This document shows, in pieces, positions 1 through 8,271 of a DNA stretch of 17,831 nucleotides. A program made the translations under genes and the position numbers. Source of the DNA: a bacterium (GTDB lineage: Bacteria > JALSQH01); NCBI GenBank assembly GCA_026985515.1, contig JALSQH010000041.1, positions 1-17,831 on the forward strand. Reading direction: 5' to 3'. The notes under the pieces are model-generated. The model was not told where the DNA came from, did no database searches, and saw nothing but the letters and a program-made list of their open reading frames with translations. Within the stretch, counting starts at the first letter, position 1. Each line of letters begins with the position of its first letter.

Positions 1-850
1 CTGGATGCTGGGGCTTTATGACATCAGGATTATTTATAAAGTTGTCATAAATCTTTGCTATTTGTCGTCTCTTCTCGTTATCATTGTCCAGATACTTTAA
101 CTTAACCCTTAGCACTGCTGCCTGTATTTCATCAAGTCTGCTATTAACACCTTTATATTTATTAATGTATTTTCTGCTGCTCCCATAATTACGCAGAATT
201 TTTACCGTTTCCGCGAGCTTATCATCATTTGTAGTAACCGCTCCACCATCTCCAATTGCACCAAGATTTTTGGTAGGAAAAAAACTGAAACCGGCAGCAT
301 CACCAAGATTTCCTGCTTTTTTTCCTCTCCACTCAGCTCCATGAGCCTGTGCTACATCCTCAATAATTTTCAAATCATACTTTTTCGCAATATCATAAAT
401 TTTCTCCATATTTACCACTCGTCCATACAGGTGGACAACCATTATTGCCCTTGTTTTTTCTGAAATTTTTTCTTCAATAACATCAGGGTTGATATTATAA
501 GTGTGAATATCTGGTTCCACAGGTACCGGTGTTAACCCTGCATTACTTACAGCCAGAATAGACGCTATGTATGTATTGGCAGGCACTATAACCTCTTCAC
601 CTTCTTTCATGATACCCAGCTCTTTATAAGCCTTGAAAATCAATGTTAGAGCAGACAAACCGCTTCCCACCCCAACAGCATGTTTCGTACCACAGTATTT
701 AGCAAACTCTTCTTCAAACTTCGCAACCTCCTCTCCAAGGATATACCACCCGGATTTAAAAACCTTATTTATGGCAACAACTATTTCCTCTTCGAAGCGC
801 TTATTTATTCTTGCCAGATCAAGGAACTTAACTTCACTCGAATCACCCAT
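1..850 (-). CDS. DegT/DnrJ/EryC1/StrS-family PLP sugar aminotransferase, FdtB/QdtB-like (partial, C-terminus off window)
   Basis: This would transfer an amino group from glutamate to a keto sugar nucleotide, most likely dTDP-3-keto-6-deoxyhexose, giving a 3-amino-3,6-dideoxy sugar. I translated 283 codons from the ATG at 850; the rest lies beyond base 1. The fold-type I pattern is clear: GVGSGLSAL near residue 60 (phosphate binding), EDVAQAHGA at 164-172 with Asp165 for the pyridine nitrogen, and [13 protein letters not shown] at 191-203 with Lys194 as the Schiff-base lysine. The start is supported by an AGGGG ribosome site that begins within the stop codon of the cupin gene 14 nt upstream, so the two are co-translated. 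FdtB/QdtB specificity is inferred from the two FdtA-like ketoisomerase genes directly before it. Other 3- or 4-aminotransferases of this family (VioA, DesV types) cannot be excluded from the sequence alone. Confidence 0.93.
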   Translation of the reverse strand, partial: MGDSSEVKFLDLARINKRFEEEIVVAINKVFKSGWYILGEEVAKFEEEFAKYCGTKHAVGVGSGLSALTLIFKAYKELGIMKEGEEVIVPANTYIASILAVSNAGLTPVPVEPDIHTYNINPDVIEEKISEKTRAIMVVHLYGRVVNMEKIYDIAKKYDLKIIEDVAQAHGAEWRGKKAGNLGDAAGFSFFPTKNLGAIGDGGAVTTNDDKLAETVKILRNYGSSRKYINKYKGVNSRLDEIQAAVLRVKLKYLDNDNEKRRQIAKIYDNFINNPDVIKPQHP

Positions 851-864
851 CTGATATTACCCCT

Positions 865-1290
865 TCAGGAAAGAACACCCATGTATCTTAAATATTCATC
901 GTAATCTCTTATGTAGTCACTTTCGTCATACAACTCAGAAGTAAGAACAAGACAAACAGCCCCAGAAGAGAAATTCTGAAGAGAAGCCCATATTCCTGGA
1001 GGGAGATGCAACCCGTAGTAAGGTCTGTTTAAAGTTACCGTTCGCTTGTTAATCCCATCGTCAAGTATCACATCAAAGGCACCACTTACTGCAACAAGCA
1101 ACTGATGTGTCTTTTTATGGGCATGTCCCCCTCTGCTTTTCCCACCTGGTATATCGTAAATATAAAACACTCTTTTTACTTCAAAGGGCAAATGAATATT
1201 ATTCTCAACGAAAGTTAAATTACCTGCTCTGTTACCTATTCGGGGAAAAGTTATTATTGAGCAATCATAGACTGTAATTCTATTATTCAT
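865..1290 (-). CDS. FdtA/QdtA-like cupin sugar 3,4-ketoisomerase (paralogue with complete HAH motif)
   Basis: A 141-residue single-domain cupin of the WxcM/FdtA/QdtA group. These enzymes turn dTDP-4-keto-6-deoxyglucose into the 3-keto isomer, the substrate of FdtB/QdtB aminotransferases. Visible marks are GNLTFVE at 23-29, the KRVFYIYDIPGG strand at 39-50, RGGHAHKKTHQ at 53-63 with the histidine pair His56 and His58, and a C-terminal YDESDYIRDYDEYL segment typical of the group. Both histidines expected for catalysis are present, so this is the better candidate for the active isomerase. Its ATG overlaps the stop of the upstream cupin gene (ATGA at 1287-1290), which indicates coupling, and the aminotransferase follows 14 nt downstream. 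The choice between 3,4-ketoisomerase subtypes (Fuc3N versus Qui3N product) cannot be made by eye. Confidence 0.92.
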   Translation of the reverse strand: MNNRITVYDCSIITFPRIGNRAGNLTFVENNIHLPFEVKRVFYIYDIPGGKSRGGHAHKKTHQLLVAVSGAFDVILDDGINKRTVTLNRPYYGLHLPPGIWASLQNFSSGAVCLVLTSELYDESDYIRDYDEYLRYMGVLS

Positions 1291-1691
1291 TTCTTCTTTA
1301 CCTCGGAGAGAAATTTATCAAATTCTCTTATATAGTCATTTTCATCATAAAATTCACTTGCAAGAACAAGACATACGCTGTTTGTAGAGAAATTTTCAAG
1401 TGTTCTCCATATCAGCTGTGGAATATAAATACCATAATATGAGCGGTTAAGTGTATACCTGTATTCTTTTACCCCATCATGCAAAACAACATCAAAACTT
1501 CCCGAAAGAGCCACAATAAATTCCTCAGTTTTTTTAAAAGCATGGCTACCCCTGATTTCCCCACCCGGGACATCATAAATCCAGTACACTCTTTTAATCT
1601 GGAAAGGAATATGATTGAAAGACTCAATAAATGTAAGATTACCTCTTTCGTCTGAGATCTTGGGTAACTCAATAAGCTTTATTCTTTTCAT
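1287..1691 (-). CDS. FdtA/QdtA-like cupin, divergent paralogue with HAF in place of HAH
   Basis: A second cupin closely resembling its downstream neighbour: RGNLTFIE, KRVYWIYDVPGG, a matching cupin core and the ending YDENDYIREFDKFL. Tandem duplication is the simple explanation. The key difference is RGSHAFKKTEE, where the second histidine of the HAH pair is Phe; the first is kept (His54 counted from the 1703 ATG, His50 from 1691). The enzyme may therefore be inactive on the usual substrate, act on a different keto sugar, or serve as a partner subunit. Two starts are possible. An ATG at 1703 lies only 8 nt below a TATAAT box and would be almost leaderless. The ATG at 1691 has GGAG six bases before it, and I chose it for that reason (134 aa). 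The gene ends in an ATGA overlap with the next cupin. Confidence 0.88.
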   Translation of the reverse strand: MKRIKLIELPKISDERGNLTFIESFNHIPFQIKRVYWIYDVPGGEIRGSHAFKKTEEFIVALSGSFDVVLHDGVKEYRYTLNRSYYGIYIPQLIWRTLENFSTNSVCLVLASEFYDENDYIREFDKFLSEVKKK

Positions 1692-1711
1692 TTGCTTCTC
1701 CATTGTGGATT

Positions 1712-1740
1712 ATTATAACAGTTCATAAAATTCTTTCCAA
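1712..1740 (-). promoter_or_regulatory. sigma70-type promoter for the cupin/aminotransferase genes
   Basis: On the minus strand there is TTGGAA (1740-1735), a 17-nt spacer and a perfect TATAAT (1717-1712). The expected start of transcription is near 1705, at or just before the first possible ATG (1703) of the cupin gene. It lies in the short gap after the broken flippase gene, so the sugar-nucleotide genes could be transcribed even if read-through from the head of the locus is poor. Confidence 0.6.
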
Positions 1741-1749
1741 AACTCCTCT

Positions 1750-3068
1750 CTACAACGGCTTGTAACCAACATATATTTTAAATCGCACCCATATATATGC
1801 AAGGGCTGAGAGGTTCCAGACAATTGTTGAAATTCCAGAACCGATGGCAGCTCCAGTAGCGCCCCAGATGGGGATAAAAAGATAATTGAGAATTACATTC
1901 AATACAGCCGCTACACCACAATATTTCTGAACACCTTTTCTCTGCCGGTCATCATAAGAAAATAACCCACAGGACCGGAAAAGGCGTTGATCATCTGGGA
2001 AAAAGAGAGAATTATGAGGACATATTTCCCCGCAGTAAACTCCTTCCCAAATATTCCAAGGATGAAATCAGGTAGAATCAGGTATAGTAGCATTACCGGC
2101 AGGGACGAGTAGAAAAAGAGTCTCGCTCCAAAGCGGACGACCCTTTTTAACTCTTCAATCCTGCAACTCCAGTACAGCTGAGATATTTTTGGAGCAAGAA
2201 TCATATTTACGGAAGTTACAGCAATGCTTGCAAGGAGAGAGAGTTTATAGGCTATTGAGTAAATCCCCACCTCTTTTGAGTTACTGAAATATCCAAGCAT
2301 GAGTTTATCCGTGTTGGCTATTATGACCATCATGGATGATGTTAAAAGGAGAGGAAGTGCTGTTTCCAGCACCACTTTGAAAGGTACACTGGAATGAGCC
2401 TTAATTTCACGCTTCCTGAAAATTTTCAGAAACATTATAAGCGCCACCGAAAAAACTGTCATCACTATGATCACATTGGCCACAGCAGGCAGAGTCTCCC
2501 TGACCTTAAAAACATAATAGAGAAGAAGGATGGAGAAGAAATTGATGAGTGACATTGAGTTTCGTATGCTCTCTGAAACATTAATCTTTCGCAAACCTCT
2601 TATTGTCTCAATAAACTCTCCTCCGGCAACTGAAAAGGGGAAAACCACAGCGTAAAGGATAAAATATATTCTCAAAAGCGGCTCAGCAAAAACATCCAGC
2701 GCGATCCAGCGGGAAAAAATTATAACCAGTAGAGACACAAATGAGGCAAAGAGAAAACTTGTTAAAACCACTTTCCTGACTATTCCACCCAGTGCTGAGT
2801 CATTCTCATACTGAGAAGCAAATCTAACGAGAGCGGTGGGAAAACCAAGCCCTGCCACAAGGCCGACAATTGCAAAAAATGAAACAGTGAGACTGTTAAC
2901 ACCCACAACTTCTGCACCAAGCAATCTTGCAACGAGGAGTGTATTGATGTAGCCAGCTCCAAGAGATACAACCTTTGTACCCAGTGACCATGCGGAGCCG
3001 TGGAGGATCTCTCTGTATTCGCTGTCTCTGAAGATTCTGGTAAGTTTTTCCTTAAAAGTCTCTCCCAT
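1750..3068 (-). pseudogene. Wzx-like polysaccharide flippase (MOP/PST family), interrupted by a one-base frameshift
   Basis: A multi-helix inner-membrane protein that would flip lipid-linked oligosaccharide units across the membrane. The N-terminal motif HGSAWSLGTKVVSLGAGYI and following LLVARLLGAEVVG are typical of O-antigen flippases. The first open frame (385 codons) stops at a TAG at 1911-1913 straight after RNIVV. In the -1 frame, starting with the GTA at 1914-1912, the protein continues for 54 residues (VAAVLNVILNYLFIPIWGAT and on, ending GYKPL, stop at 1750). This is the expected last helices of the family. Together they give about 440 residues, a normal length. Restoring one G in GTGGTGTA (to GTGGTGGTA) rejoins the frames. 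The cause may be a real deletion in a GTG repeat or a sequencing error; I see no standard slippery heptamer. Start: ATG at 3068, 43 nt after the glycosyltransferase, with only a weak ribosome site. Confidence 0.85.
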
Positions 3069-3111
3069 TTCCCATAATTTTAATGTGAAAGAGAATTTTT
3101 TGCTAATTCAT

Positions 3112-3978
3112 TCAGATATTGCTGAGTCTCAGAAGGCATGATTTTAAAAAAACGAGATAAAGAGGATCTGAAAATATCAGCGGAATGCCTTCTCTCTCAA
3201 GTTTCATTAATCTTCTGAACAACACGAGCATCTGCCTGCACTTCCTGGCAAATGCTCTGTGGGGTAACCTTACAACTCTCCTGACTCCTGTGGCCTGTTG
3301 TGAATGCTGTCTGTAGAGAACCAGAGGTTTTTCAGAAAATAATCCCTTATAACCAATCGCTGACAGAATAACAGCCATCCAGTGATCATGGTGCCATTCA
3401 TCGGGAAAGGGGAGGAAGATCCCGGCACTCTCTCTCCAGAAAGCCATGGTCATACCAGGAATAAAGTTTCTCTTCACGAGAGCAAAGAACTGATACTCAG
3501 GCGATTCTCTGAATTTTTTTCTTTCCTTCTCATCAAAGCCGTTGATTCCCCATATTGTTCTCCCCGTGGGAGAAAGATTTTCATCTGTTATAACTGCGTC
3601 TGAGAAGAAAAAACTTTTTCTGTCATTTTCTTCAGAGGAAAGCATTTTTAAAGCAGTTTCAATTCTCTCTTTTTCCCACACATCATCCTGGTCGCTGAGA
3701 AAGATCAGATCACCGGTGCAGTTTTTAATCGCATTCTCAAAATTTCCATTAACACCTCTTTTCCCGGTATTTCTGATTACTCTAAATTTTATTCCACCAC
3801 CTGAAAGAACCTTCTCAGCAATTTCTCTGGTACTATCAGTGGAACCATCGTCACTTATGATTATTTCATCCGGGGGTTGCGTCTGATTCAAAATTGAATA
3901 AAGCTGTTCCTCAATAAATTTCTCCCCATTATAGGTGGCAATGGCAACTGAAATTTTTATTCCGCTTTCCTCTTTCAT
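3112..3978 (-). CDS. family 2 glycosyltransferase (GT-A fold, rhamnosyltransferase-like)
   Basis: A 288-residue GT2 enzyme that would add a sugar from a nucleotide donor to a growing lipid-linked glycan at the cytoplasmic face of the membrane. Visible motifs are VAIATYNGEKFIEEQLYSIL at 11-30, the nucleotide-binding ISDDGSTDST at 41-50, and FLSDQDDVW at 93-101 with the metal-binding DQDD at 96-99. A later GMTMAFWRE and HHDHWMA segment is common in rhamnosyltransferase-like members. No membrane helix is evident. It begins 6 nt after the kinase stop and has no clear ribosome site, so it probably depends on translational coupling to that gene. Donor and acceptor cannot be predicted from sequence. 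Confidence 0.92.
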   Translation of the reverse strand: MKEESGIKISVAIATYNGEKFIEEQLYSILNQTQPPDEIIISDDGSTDSTREIAEKVLSGGGIKFRVIRNTGKRGVNGNFENAIKNCTGDLIFLSDQDDVWEKERIETALKMLSSEENDRKSFFFSDAVITDENLSPTGRTIWGINGFDEKERKKFRESPEYQFFALVKRNFIPGMTMAFWRESAGIFLPFPDEWHHDHWMAVILSAIGYKGLFSEKPLVLYRQHSQQATGVRRVVRLPHRAFARKCRQMLVLFRRLMKLEREGIPLIFSDPLYLVFLKSCLLRLSNI

Positions 3979-3984
3979 TAAAAA

Positions 3985-4713
3985 TTAAACCCGGAGGAAT
4001 CTTCTTTCGATATACTTTACAATCTCCCTCGCAGCAGTTTCATTGTCAGTTTTTCTGACATCAATTGTAATTTCGGGGTTTTCCGGTTCCTCATAGGGGT
4101 CACTTATACCGGTGAAATTTTTTATTTCGCCCCTCAGTGCCCTCTCGTAAAGTCCCTCCTTATCCCTCTTCATGCACGTTTCCACATCGCACTTCAGGTA
4201 AACCTCAACGAAGTTTTTGCAGATCCTTCTCGCAAATCTCCTCATTTCCTCATAAGGTGAGACAAAACTGGCCACCACAAATACGCCATTCTTCTCTAAA
4301 ATTGAGGCAAAATATGCAACTCTCTCATTGTGAAGAACCCTCTCAGGTCTCGTGAACCCCGTCTGGGGAAAGAGTTTCCTGATGTTCTTACCGTCAAGCC
4401 GCTCCACCTTGAGACCTCTTCTTCTCAACTCCTCTGCAACTAAATCTCCAATCTCTGTTTTGCCGGATGCTGGAAGACCCGTTATCCAGATCACAAAGGG
4501 TTCAACCTCAATCTTGCCAAATCTCACTTTATTCCACACCCTTTCATGCAAAAAGTAAACGACTATTTTGGCCACAAACTCAACTCCACCAACAACACCT
4601 GCAAGTTCAAGGTTTCCAAAAACTATGTAAACGATAGTCATGGTGGTGAGTGTGGCAAGAATCCTCCAGGAAAAGGCCTTGATAAGTGATCTTGTTCTGG
4701 TTTCAACGATCAT
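3985..4713 (-). CDS. DUF2061 membrane domain fused to an APS-kinase (CysC)-like domain
   Basis: A two-domain protein of 242 residues. Residues 7-66 match DUF2061: RSLIKAFSWRILATLTTMT, then two hydrophobic stretches and FLHERVWNKVRFG, probably anchoring it in the membrane. Residues 72-240 are an APS kinase-like P-loop kinase: GLPASGKT at 79-86, a GFTRPERVLHNERVAY helix at 119-134, FVSPYEEMRR at 150-159, and the lid segment KGLYERALRGEIKNFTGISD at 186-205 followed by PYEEPENPEI. In classical APS kinases the motif after the P-loop is DGDN; here it is DGKN at 107-110, with the second Asp replaced by Lys. It is the first gene of the polysaccharide locus, not next to sulfate genes. It could supply PAPS for sulfation of the glycan, or phosphorylate another nucleotide-activated group, as the Campylobacter capsule CysC homologue is reported to do with cytidine diphosphoramidate. 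Substrate unknown. Confidence 0.88.
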   Translation of the reverse strand: MIVETRTRSLIKAFSWRILATLTTMTIVYIVFGNLELAGVVGGVEFVAKIVVYFLHERVWNKVRFGKIEVEPFVIWITGLPASGKTEIGDLVAEELRRRGLKVERLDGKNIRKLFPQTGFTRPERVLHNERVAYFASILEKNGVFVVASFVSPYEEMRRFARRICKNFVEVYLKCDVETCMKRDKEGLYERALRGEIKNFTGISDPYEEPENPEITIDVRKTDNETAAREIVKYIERRFLRV

Positions 4714-4749
4714 TGTTTAACATCCAAGCATAATTTCCCATTGAAGGTT

Positions 4750-4778
4750 ATTATAAAAGAATAAACGAACATTGCAAA
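4750..4778 (-). promoter_or_regulatory. likely promoter for the polysaccharide locus
   Basis: The minus strand reads TTTGCA (4778-4773), 17 nt, then a perfect TATAAT (4755-4750). Transcription would begin near 4743, leaving about 30 nt of leader before the ATG of the kinase fusion gene. It sits where the missing N-terminal part of the opposite-strand ATPase pseudogene should have been. Confidence 0.55.
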
Positions 4779-4781
4779 ATA

Positions 4782-5825
4782 TTGCTTTGGAAGTTTGAAA
4801 CCGATCCCCGCATTTTAAGAGAAGAAGTCACAGCCTCCAGGGAAGAGGTTGTTTTCATTGATGAGATTCAGAGAATACCTTCACTTCTTGATGAAATCCA
4901 AACACTCATAGATGAAACAGAAAAGATATTCATTTTAACCGGATCATCAGCCAGGAAGTTGAAGAGAAAAGGGATAAACCTATTACCGGGACGGGCCCTT
5001 TCTTTCAAACTTCTTCCACTTTCAATTGAAGAAATTAGAAGTTATCTACCAGATTTTTCAAAGGCAACACTGAAGAAGATCCTGAGATTTGGTGAACTGC
5101 CCAGAATTTTCACTCTCGTCTTCAACAATAAAGAAAAAACAGCCACCGACCTTTTATTCTCATATACAGAGACATATCTTGAAAAGGAAATAAAAGCGGA
5201 AGCTCTGGTCAGAAGAGCAGGTAACTTTTCCAATTTTTTAAAGATAGCTTAAGAATCCTATGGAAGACCAATAAGTTTCAGAGAACTCTCACAGGATATC
5301 GGAGTTTCTCATGTGACAATTTCAGAGTACTTTCAGATTCCCGTTGATACATTAATAGCAACATTTATTCCAAACTGCTCAACCTCAACCCAAAAGGGGA
5401 GAAGTACAAAAGCAGGGAAATATCTTTTCTTCTACACTGGTATCACCAACACTCTAAGTGAGTTGATTGACATACCCGAATTTCCAGATGAAAGATGGGG
5501 CATTTTGTTCGAGCAATGGACAGGCACAACTATACTCAAAACTCTGTATAATCACAATATCAGGGGTGAAGTATGTTTCTGGCGAGAGGGGAAGAGGGAG
5601 ATTAACTGGATTGTGAAAAGCGGTAGAAATATCATTCCCATTGAGGTTAAGTGGGGAGAATCCATCAGGAAACAGGCTCTGAAAAGTCTGGAAGCTTATA
5701 TTGAAAGAAACAACTTGAAAATGGGTTTTGTGGTTTTCACCGGGGAAAGAAAAAGAAAACTCACTGAAAAAATCCTTGCCACTCCATGGCTTGAATTACC
5801 TGAAGTACTTCTGGAAAATCTGTGA
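4782..5825 (+). pseudogene. remnant of an AAA ATPase / DUF4143 family gene (P-loop missing, internal stop)
   Basis: A single reading frame of 348 codons that resembles the abundant AAA_14/DUF4143 ATPases. Visible are a Walker B-like VVFIDEIQRIPSLLDEIQ, the LTGSSARKLKRKGINLLPGR sensor region, a winged-helix part (FRELSQDIGVSHVTISEYFQ) and a C-terminal nuclease-like fold with EINWIVKSGRNIIPIEVKWG. Two defects make it a relic. The first 40-50 residues with the P-loop are absent; the frame upstream of the TTG at 4782 encodes nothing similar and is occupied by the promoter of the opposite gene. There is also an in-frame TAA at 5250-5252, after LKIA, beyond which the same frame continues with the expected sequence. 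The stretch around 5370-5420 also matches the family poorly. Intact relatives are often linked to mobile or defence contexts, but their function is not well established. Confidence 0.85.
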
Positions 5826-5845
5826 GAGAATTTATAAATTCCGAT

Positions 5846-5869
5846 AAAAAAAGGGGGGAAGCCCCCCTT
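5846..5869 (-). terminator. intrinsic terminator of the isocitrate dehydrogenase gene
   Basis: Just after the icd stop codon the minus strand forms an 8-bp stem (AAGGGGGG / CCCCCCTT) with a CTT loop, followed by a run of T. On the plus strand the same hairpin has no T run after it, so it works in the minus direction only. Confidence 0.92.
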
Positions 5870-5872
5870 ACC

Positions 5873-8116
5873 TTACATGCTATCAATAATGGCGTTCAGA
5901 GTCGGAGATGGTCTCATCTCTTTAGCCACTTTTTCTTCGTCAGGGAAGTAGTAACCACCAATATCCACAGGGTGTCCCTGGGCTTTAAGGAGTTCATCAA
6001 GAATCTGCTTCTCCTTCTCAGCCAGTTCTTTAGCCGGTCCTGAGAATTTTTCTTTCAAATCTTTATCCTCATCCTGATTAGCAAGATTTTCTGCCCAGAA
6101 TCTTATAAAGTAGTAGTGTTCTCCTCTGGTATCCAGTTCCCCAACCTTTCTTGATGGCCAGAGCTTATTGAGCAGTAATTTTGTGAGGGCAGCCTCAGCA
6201 GTATCTGCAAGGATCTTTGCCTTTGGATAATCATACTTCTGTGCTATGAACCTGAGTGCCTCAATAAGAGCTGTGAACTCTGCTGTGGAATCCCACCTGA
6301 GGTGACCCTCTTCAAGGAACTGCCAGACATGTCTCGGAGCAGAACCACCCGCACCAGCCTCAACCAGTCTTCCACCGTTGAGGAGTGGAACCACAGAGAG
6401 AACCTTTGCACTTGTACCAACTTCAAGGATGGGGAACAGGTCAGTGAGATAATCCCTCAAAACATTTCCTGTAACGGCGATGACATTTTCTCCTTTCCTG
6501 ACCTTTTCCACAGTAACCTTCATTGCCTCCTGGGGAGCAAGAATCCTGATATCAAGGCCACTGGTGTCGTGATTCTTCAGGTACTTCTCGACTTTCTTGA
6601 TCAATTCAGCATCGTGTGCCCTTTCCTTATTCAGCCAGAAGATGGTGGTATTACCGGTTTCCCTTGCCTTCTCAACCGCTATGTCAACCCAGCTCTTTAC
6701 GGCGATATCCTTTACCTGGCACCCTCTCCATATATCCCCTTCTCTGACCTCATGCTCAATCAAAACATTACCATCTTCATCAACAACTCTGAATTTACCC
6801 TCTGATGGAGCGAAGAAGGTTTTGTCGTGGGAGCCATACTCCTCAGCCTTCATGGCCATTAAACCGATGTTCATCACTGATCCCATCGTGGCACGGTCAA
6901 ATTTTCCGTTTCTCTTGCAATCTTCCACGATCTCCTTATACATTGTGGCATAGCTTCTATCTGGAACGATTATCTTAACATCGTGAGGCTTTCCATCGGG
7001 ACCCCAGGCTTTACCACCATCCCTTATTATTGGAGGAATGGAAGCATCAATGATAACGAGATTTGGAGAGTGAAGGTTTGTGATCCCCTTGTTAGAATCA
7101 ACCATATACATTGGAGGATTTTTCTCGTAAATCTTCTGAATCTCTTCCTCGATCAGCTTTCTCTTATCCTCAGGCAATTTATCAAGCCTGCTGTAAAGAC
7201 CTGTAAGACCCTCACTTGGCTTGAAGCCAATCTCTTTCAGAAGATCACCATACTTTTCAAAAAGATCCTTGAAATAAGCTCTGACAGCGTAACCAAAGAT
7301 CACAGGGTCAGAAACCTTCATCATGGTTGCCTTGAGATGTACAGACCAGAGGACACCCTTCTCCTTCGCATCCTCAACCTCTTTTTCAAAAAATTCCTGA
7401 AGTTTTCTAACATCCATAAATGTACCATCAAAAACCTCACCCTCTGTGAGATCTATCTCTTTGAGAACCTGAACATTTCCTTCTTTATCAACGAATTCAA
7501 TTCTTATCTTCTTATCCTTTTCCGATGTAATGGATTTTTCATGCTCGAAGAAGTCACCACCATCCATGTGGGAAACATGGGTCCTTGAATTTGATGGCCA
7601 ATCTTTCAGGGGTAGACCAGCCATTTCATCGGGGTATTTCCTGGCACTTTCCTTCACAGGCAGTGGAACGGCTCTGATGTTATTTCCCTGCCTCAAAACA
7701 GGATTAACTGCACTTCCAGTGACTTTTGAATACCTCTCCTGAATCTTTTTCTCCTCTTCTGTCTGGGGTTCGTCGGGATATTCCGGGACATTGTAACCCT
7801 TCTCCCTCAGCTCCTTTATGGCATCCTTCAACTGAACCACGGTGGCACTGATGTTTGGTAACTTAACTATATTTACATAGGGATCATTGAAAACCCTCTC
7901 CCCCAACTCTGCGAGATCATCAGGGACTCTCTGATCCTCCCTGAGAAAATCGGGGAAATTTGCCAGTATTCTTCCTGCAACAGAAATATCCTTTACCTCC
8001 ACATCAATATCTGCTGCCTTTAAAAACTTCTCCACTGCAGGAAGTAACGAAAATGTTGCAAGATATGGAGCCTCGTCAACCTTCGTCCAGGTAATAAGCG
8101 GTTTTCTTTTTTCCAT
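5873..8116 (-). CDS. icd: monomeric-type NADP-dependent isocitrate dehydrogenase
   Basis: Oxidatively decarboxylates isocitrate to 2-oxoglutarate in the cytoplasm (TCA cycle; supply of NADPH and glutamate precursors). The 747-residue length fits the large monomeric class (about 740) rather than the dimeric class (about 420). Class features include the opening [36 protein letters not shown] at 87-103, and [20 protein letters not shown] at 134-153. In the last, Ser135, Asn138, Arg142 and Arg148 have the spacing known for isocitrate ligands in this class. Others are [15 protein letters not shown] near 181-195 and [16 protein letters not shown] in the middle. The NADP preference is inferred from the class. 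GGAGGG lies 5 nt before the ATG. The gene has its own consensus promoter and strong terminator, so it is monocistronic; neighbouring genes are unrelated. No defect is seen. Confidence 0.97.
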   Translation of the reverse strand: MEKRKPLITWTKVDEAPYLATFSLLPAVEKFLKAADIDVEVKDISVAGRILANFPDFLREDQRVPDDLAELGERVFNDPYVNIVKLPNISATVVQLKDAIKELREKGYNVPEYPDEPQTEEEKKIQERYSKVTGSAVNPVLRQGNNIRAVPLPVKESARKYPDEMAGLPLKDWPSNSRTHVSHMDGGDFFEHEKSITSEKDKKIRIEFVDKEGNVQVLKEIDLTEGEVFDGTFMDVRKLQEFFEKEVEDAKEKGVLWSVHLKATMMKVSDPVIFGYAVRAYFKDLFEKYGDLLKEIGFKPSEGLTGLYSRLDKLPEDKRKLIEEEIQKIYEKNPPMYMVDSNKGITNLHSPNLVIIDASIPPIIRDGGKAWGPDGKPHDVKIIVPDRSYATMYKEIVEDCKRNGKFDRATMGSVMNIGLMAMKAEEYGSHDKTFFAPSEGKFRVVDEDGNVLIEHEVREGDIWRGCQVKDIAVKSWVDIAVEKARETGNTTIFWLNKERAHDAELIKKVEKYLKNHDTSGLDIRILAPQEAMKVTVEKVRKGENVIAVTGNVLRDYLTDLFPILEVGTSAKVLSVVPLLNGGRLVEAGAGGSAPRHVWQFLEEGHLRWDSTAEFTALIEALRFIAQKYDYPKAKILADTAEAALTKLLLNKLWPSRKVGELDTRGEHYYFIRFWAENLANQDEDKDLKEKFSGPAKELAEKEKQILDELLKAQGHPVDIGGYYFPDEEKVAKEMRPSPTLNAIIDSM

Positions 8117-8154
8117 ATTTTCCCTCCGTTTACTTTTTCAGGAAATTCGCTTTT

Positions 8155-8182
8155 ATTATATAGGGCAGGAGACTTATGTCAA
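8155..8182 (-). promoter_or_regulatory. consensus sigma70 promoter of icd
   Basis: On the minus strand both hexamers are perfect: TTGACA (8182-8177) and TATAAT (8160-8155), separated by 16 nt. Transcription is expected from about 8148, giving a leader of roughly 30 nt that includes the GGAGGG ribosome site. A match this good suggests strong constitutive expression. Confidence 0.85.
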
Positions 8183-8255
8183 TTTAAATTATGGCACTTT
8201 AGATTATAACTATTTGAAACTTAAAGATTTTTCCAATATCATCCTCTGCTAAATC

Positions 8256-8270
8256 TGTATAATGTATACA
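8256..8270. repeat. short perfect palindrome TGTATA-atg-TATACA
   Basis: Two 6-bp arms around 3 nt, directly after the stop codon of the ferritin-like/VIT gene and about 75 bp upstream of the icd -35 box. It has no T run, so it is not an intrinsic terminator. It could be an operator-like site or chance in AT-rich DNA. The rest of 8117-8271 holds the icd promoter and nothing else I can identify. Confidence 0.35.
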
Positions 8271-8271
8271 A

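Noticed and set aside
1905-1920. Programmed -1 frameshift in the flippase gene
   Set aside because: No X-XXY-YYZ slippery heptamer and no obvious stimulatory hairpin; loss of one G in a GTG repeat is simpler.
3069-3140. Frameshifted C-terminus of the glycosyltransferase
   Set aside because: Another frame just after the stop reads QYLNELAKNSLSH then stops, which looks protein-like. However, 288 residues is a normal length and I cannot show a missing conserved part.
5313-5825. Separate 170-residue protein starting at 5313
   Set aside because: It is in the same frame as 4782-5252 and continues that family after one TAA; it has no start signal of its own.
6302-7588. Long plus-strand open frames inside icd
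   Set aside because: They are antisense shadows of a well-supported gene and resemble no family.
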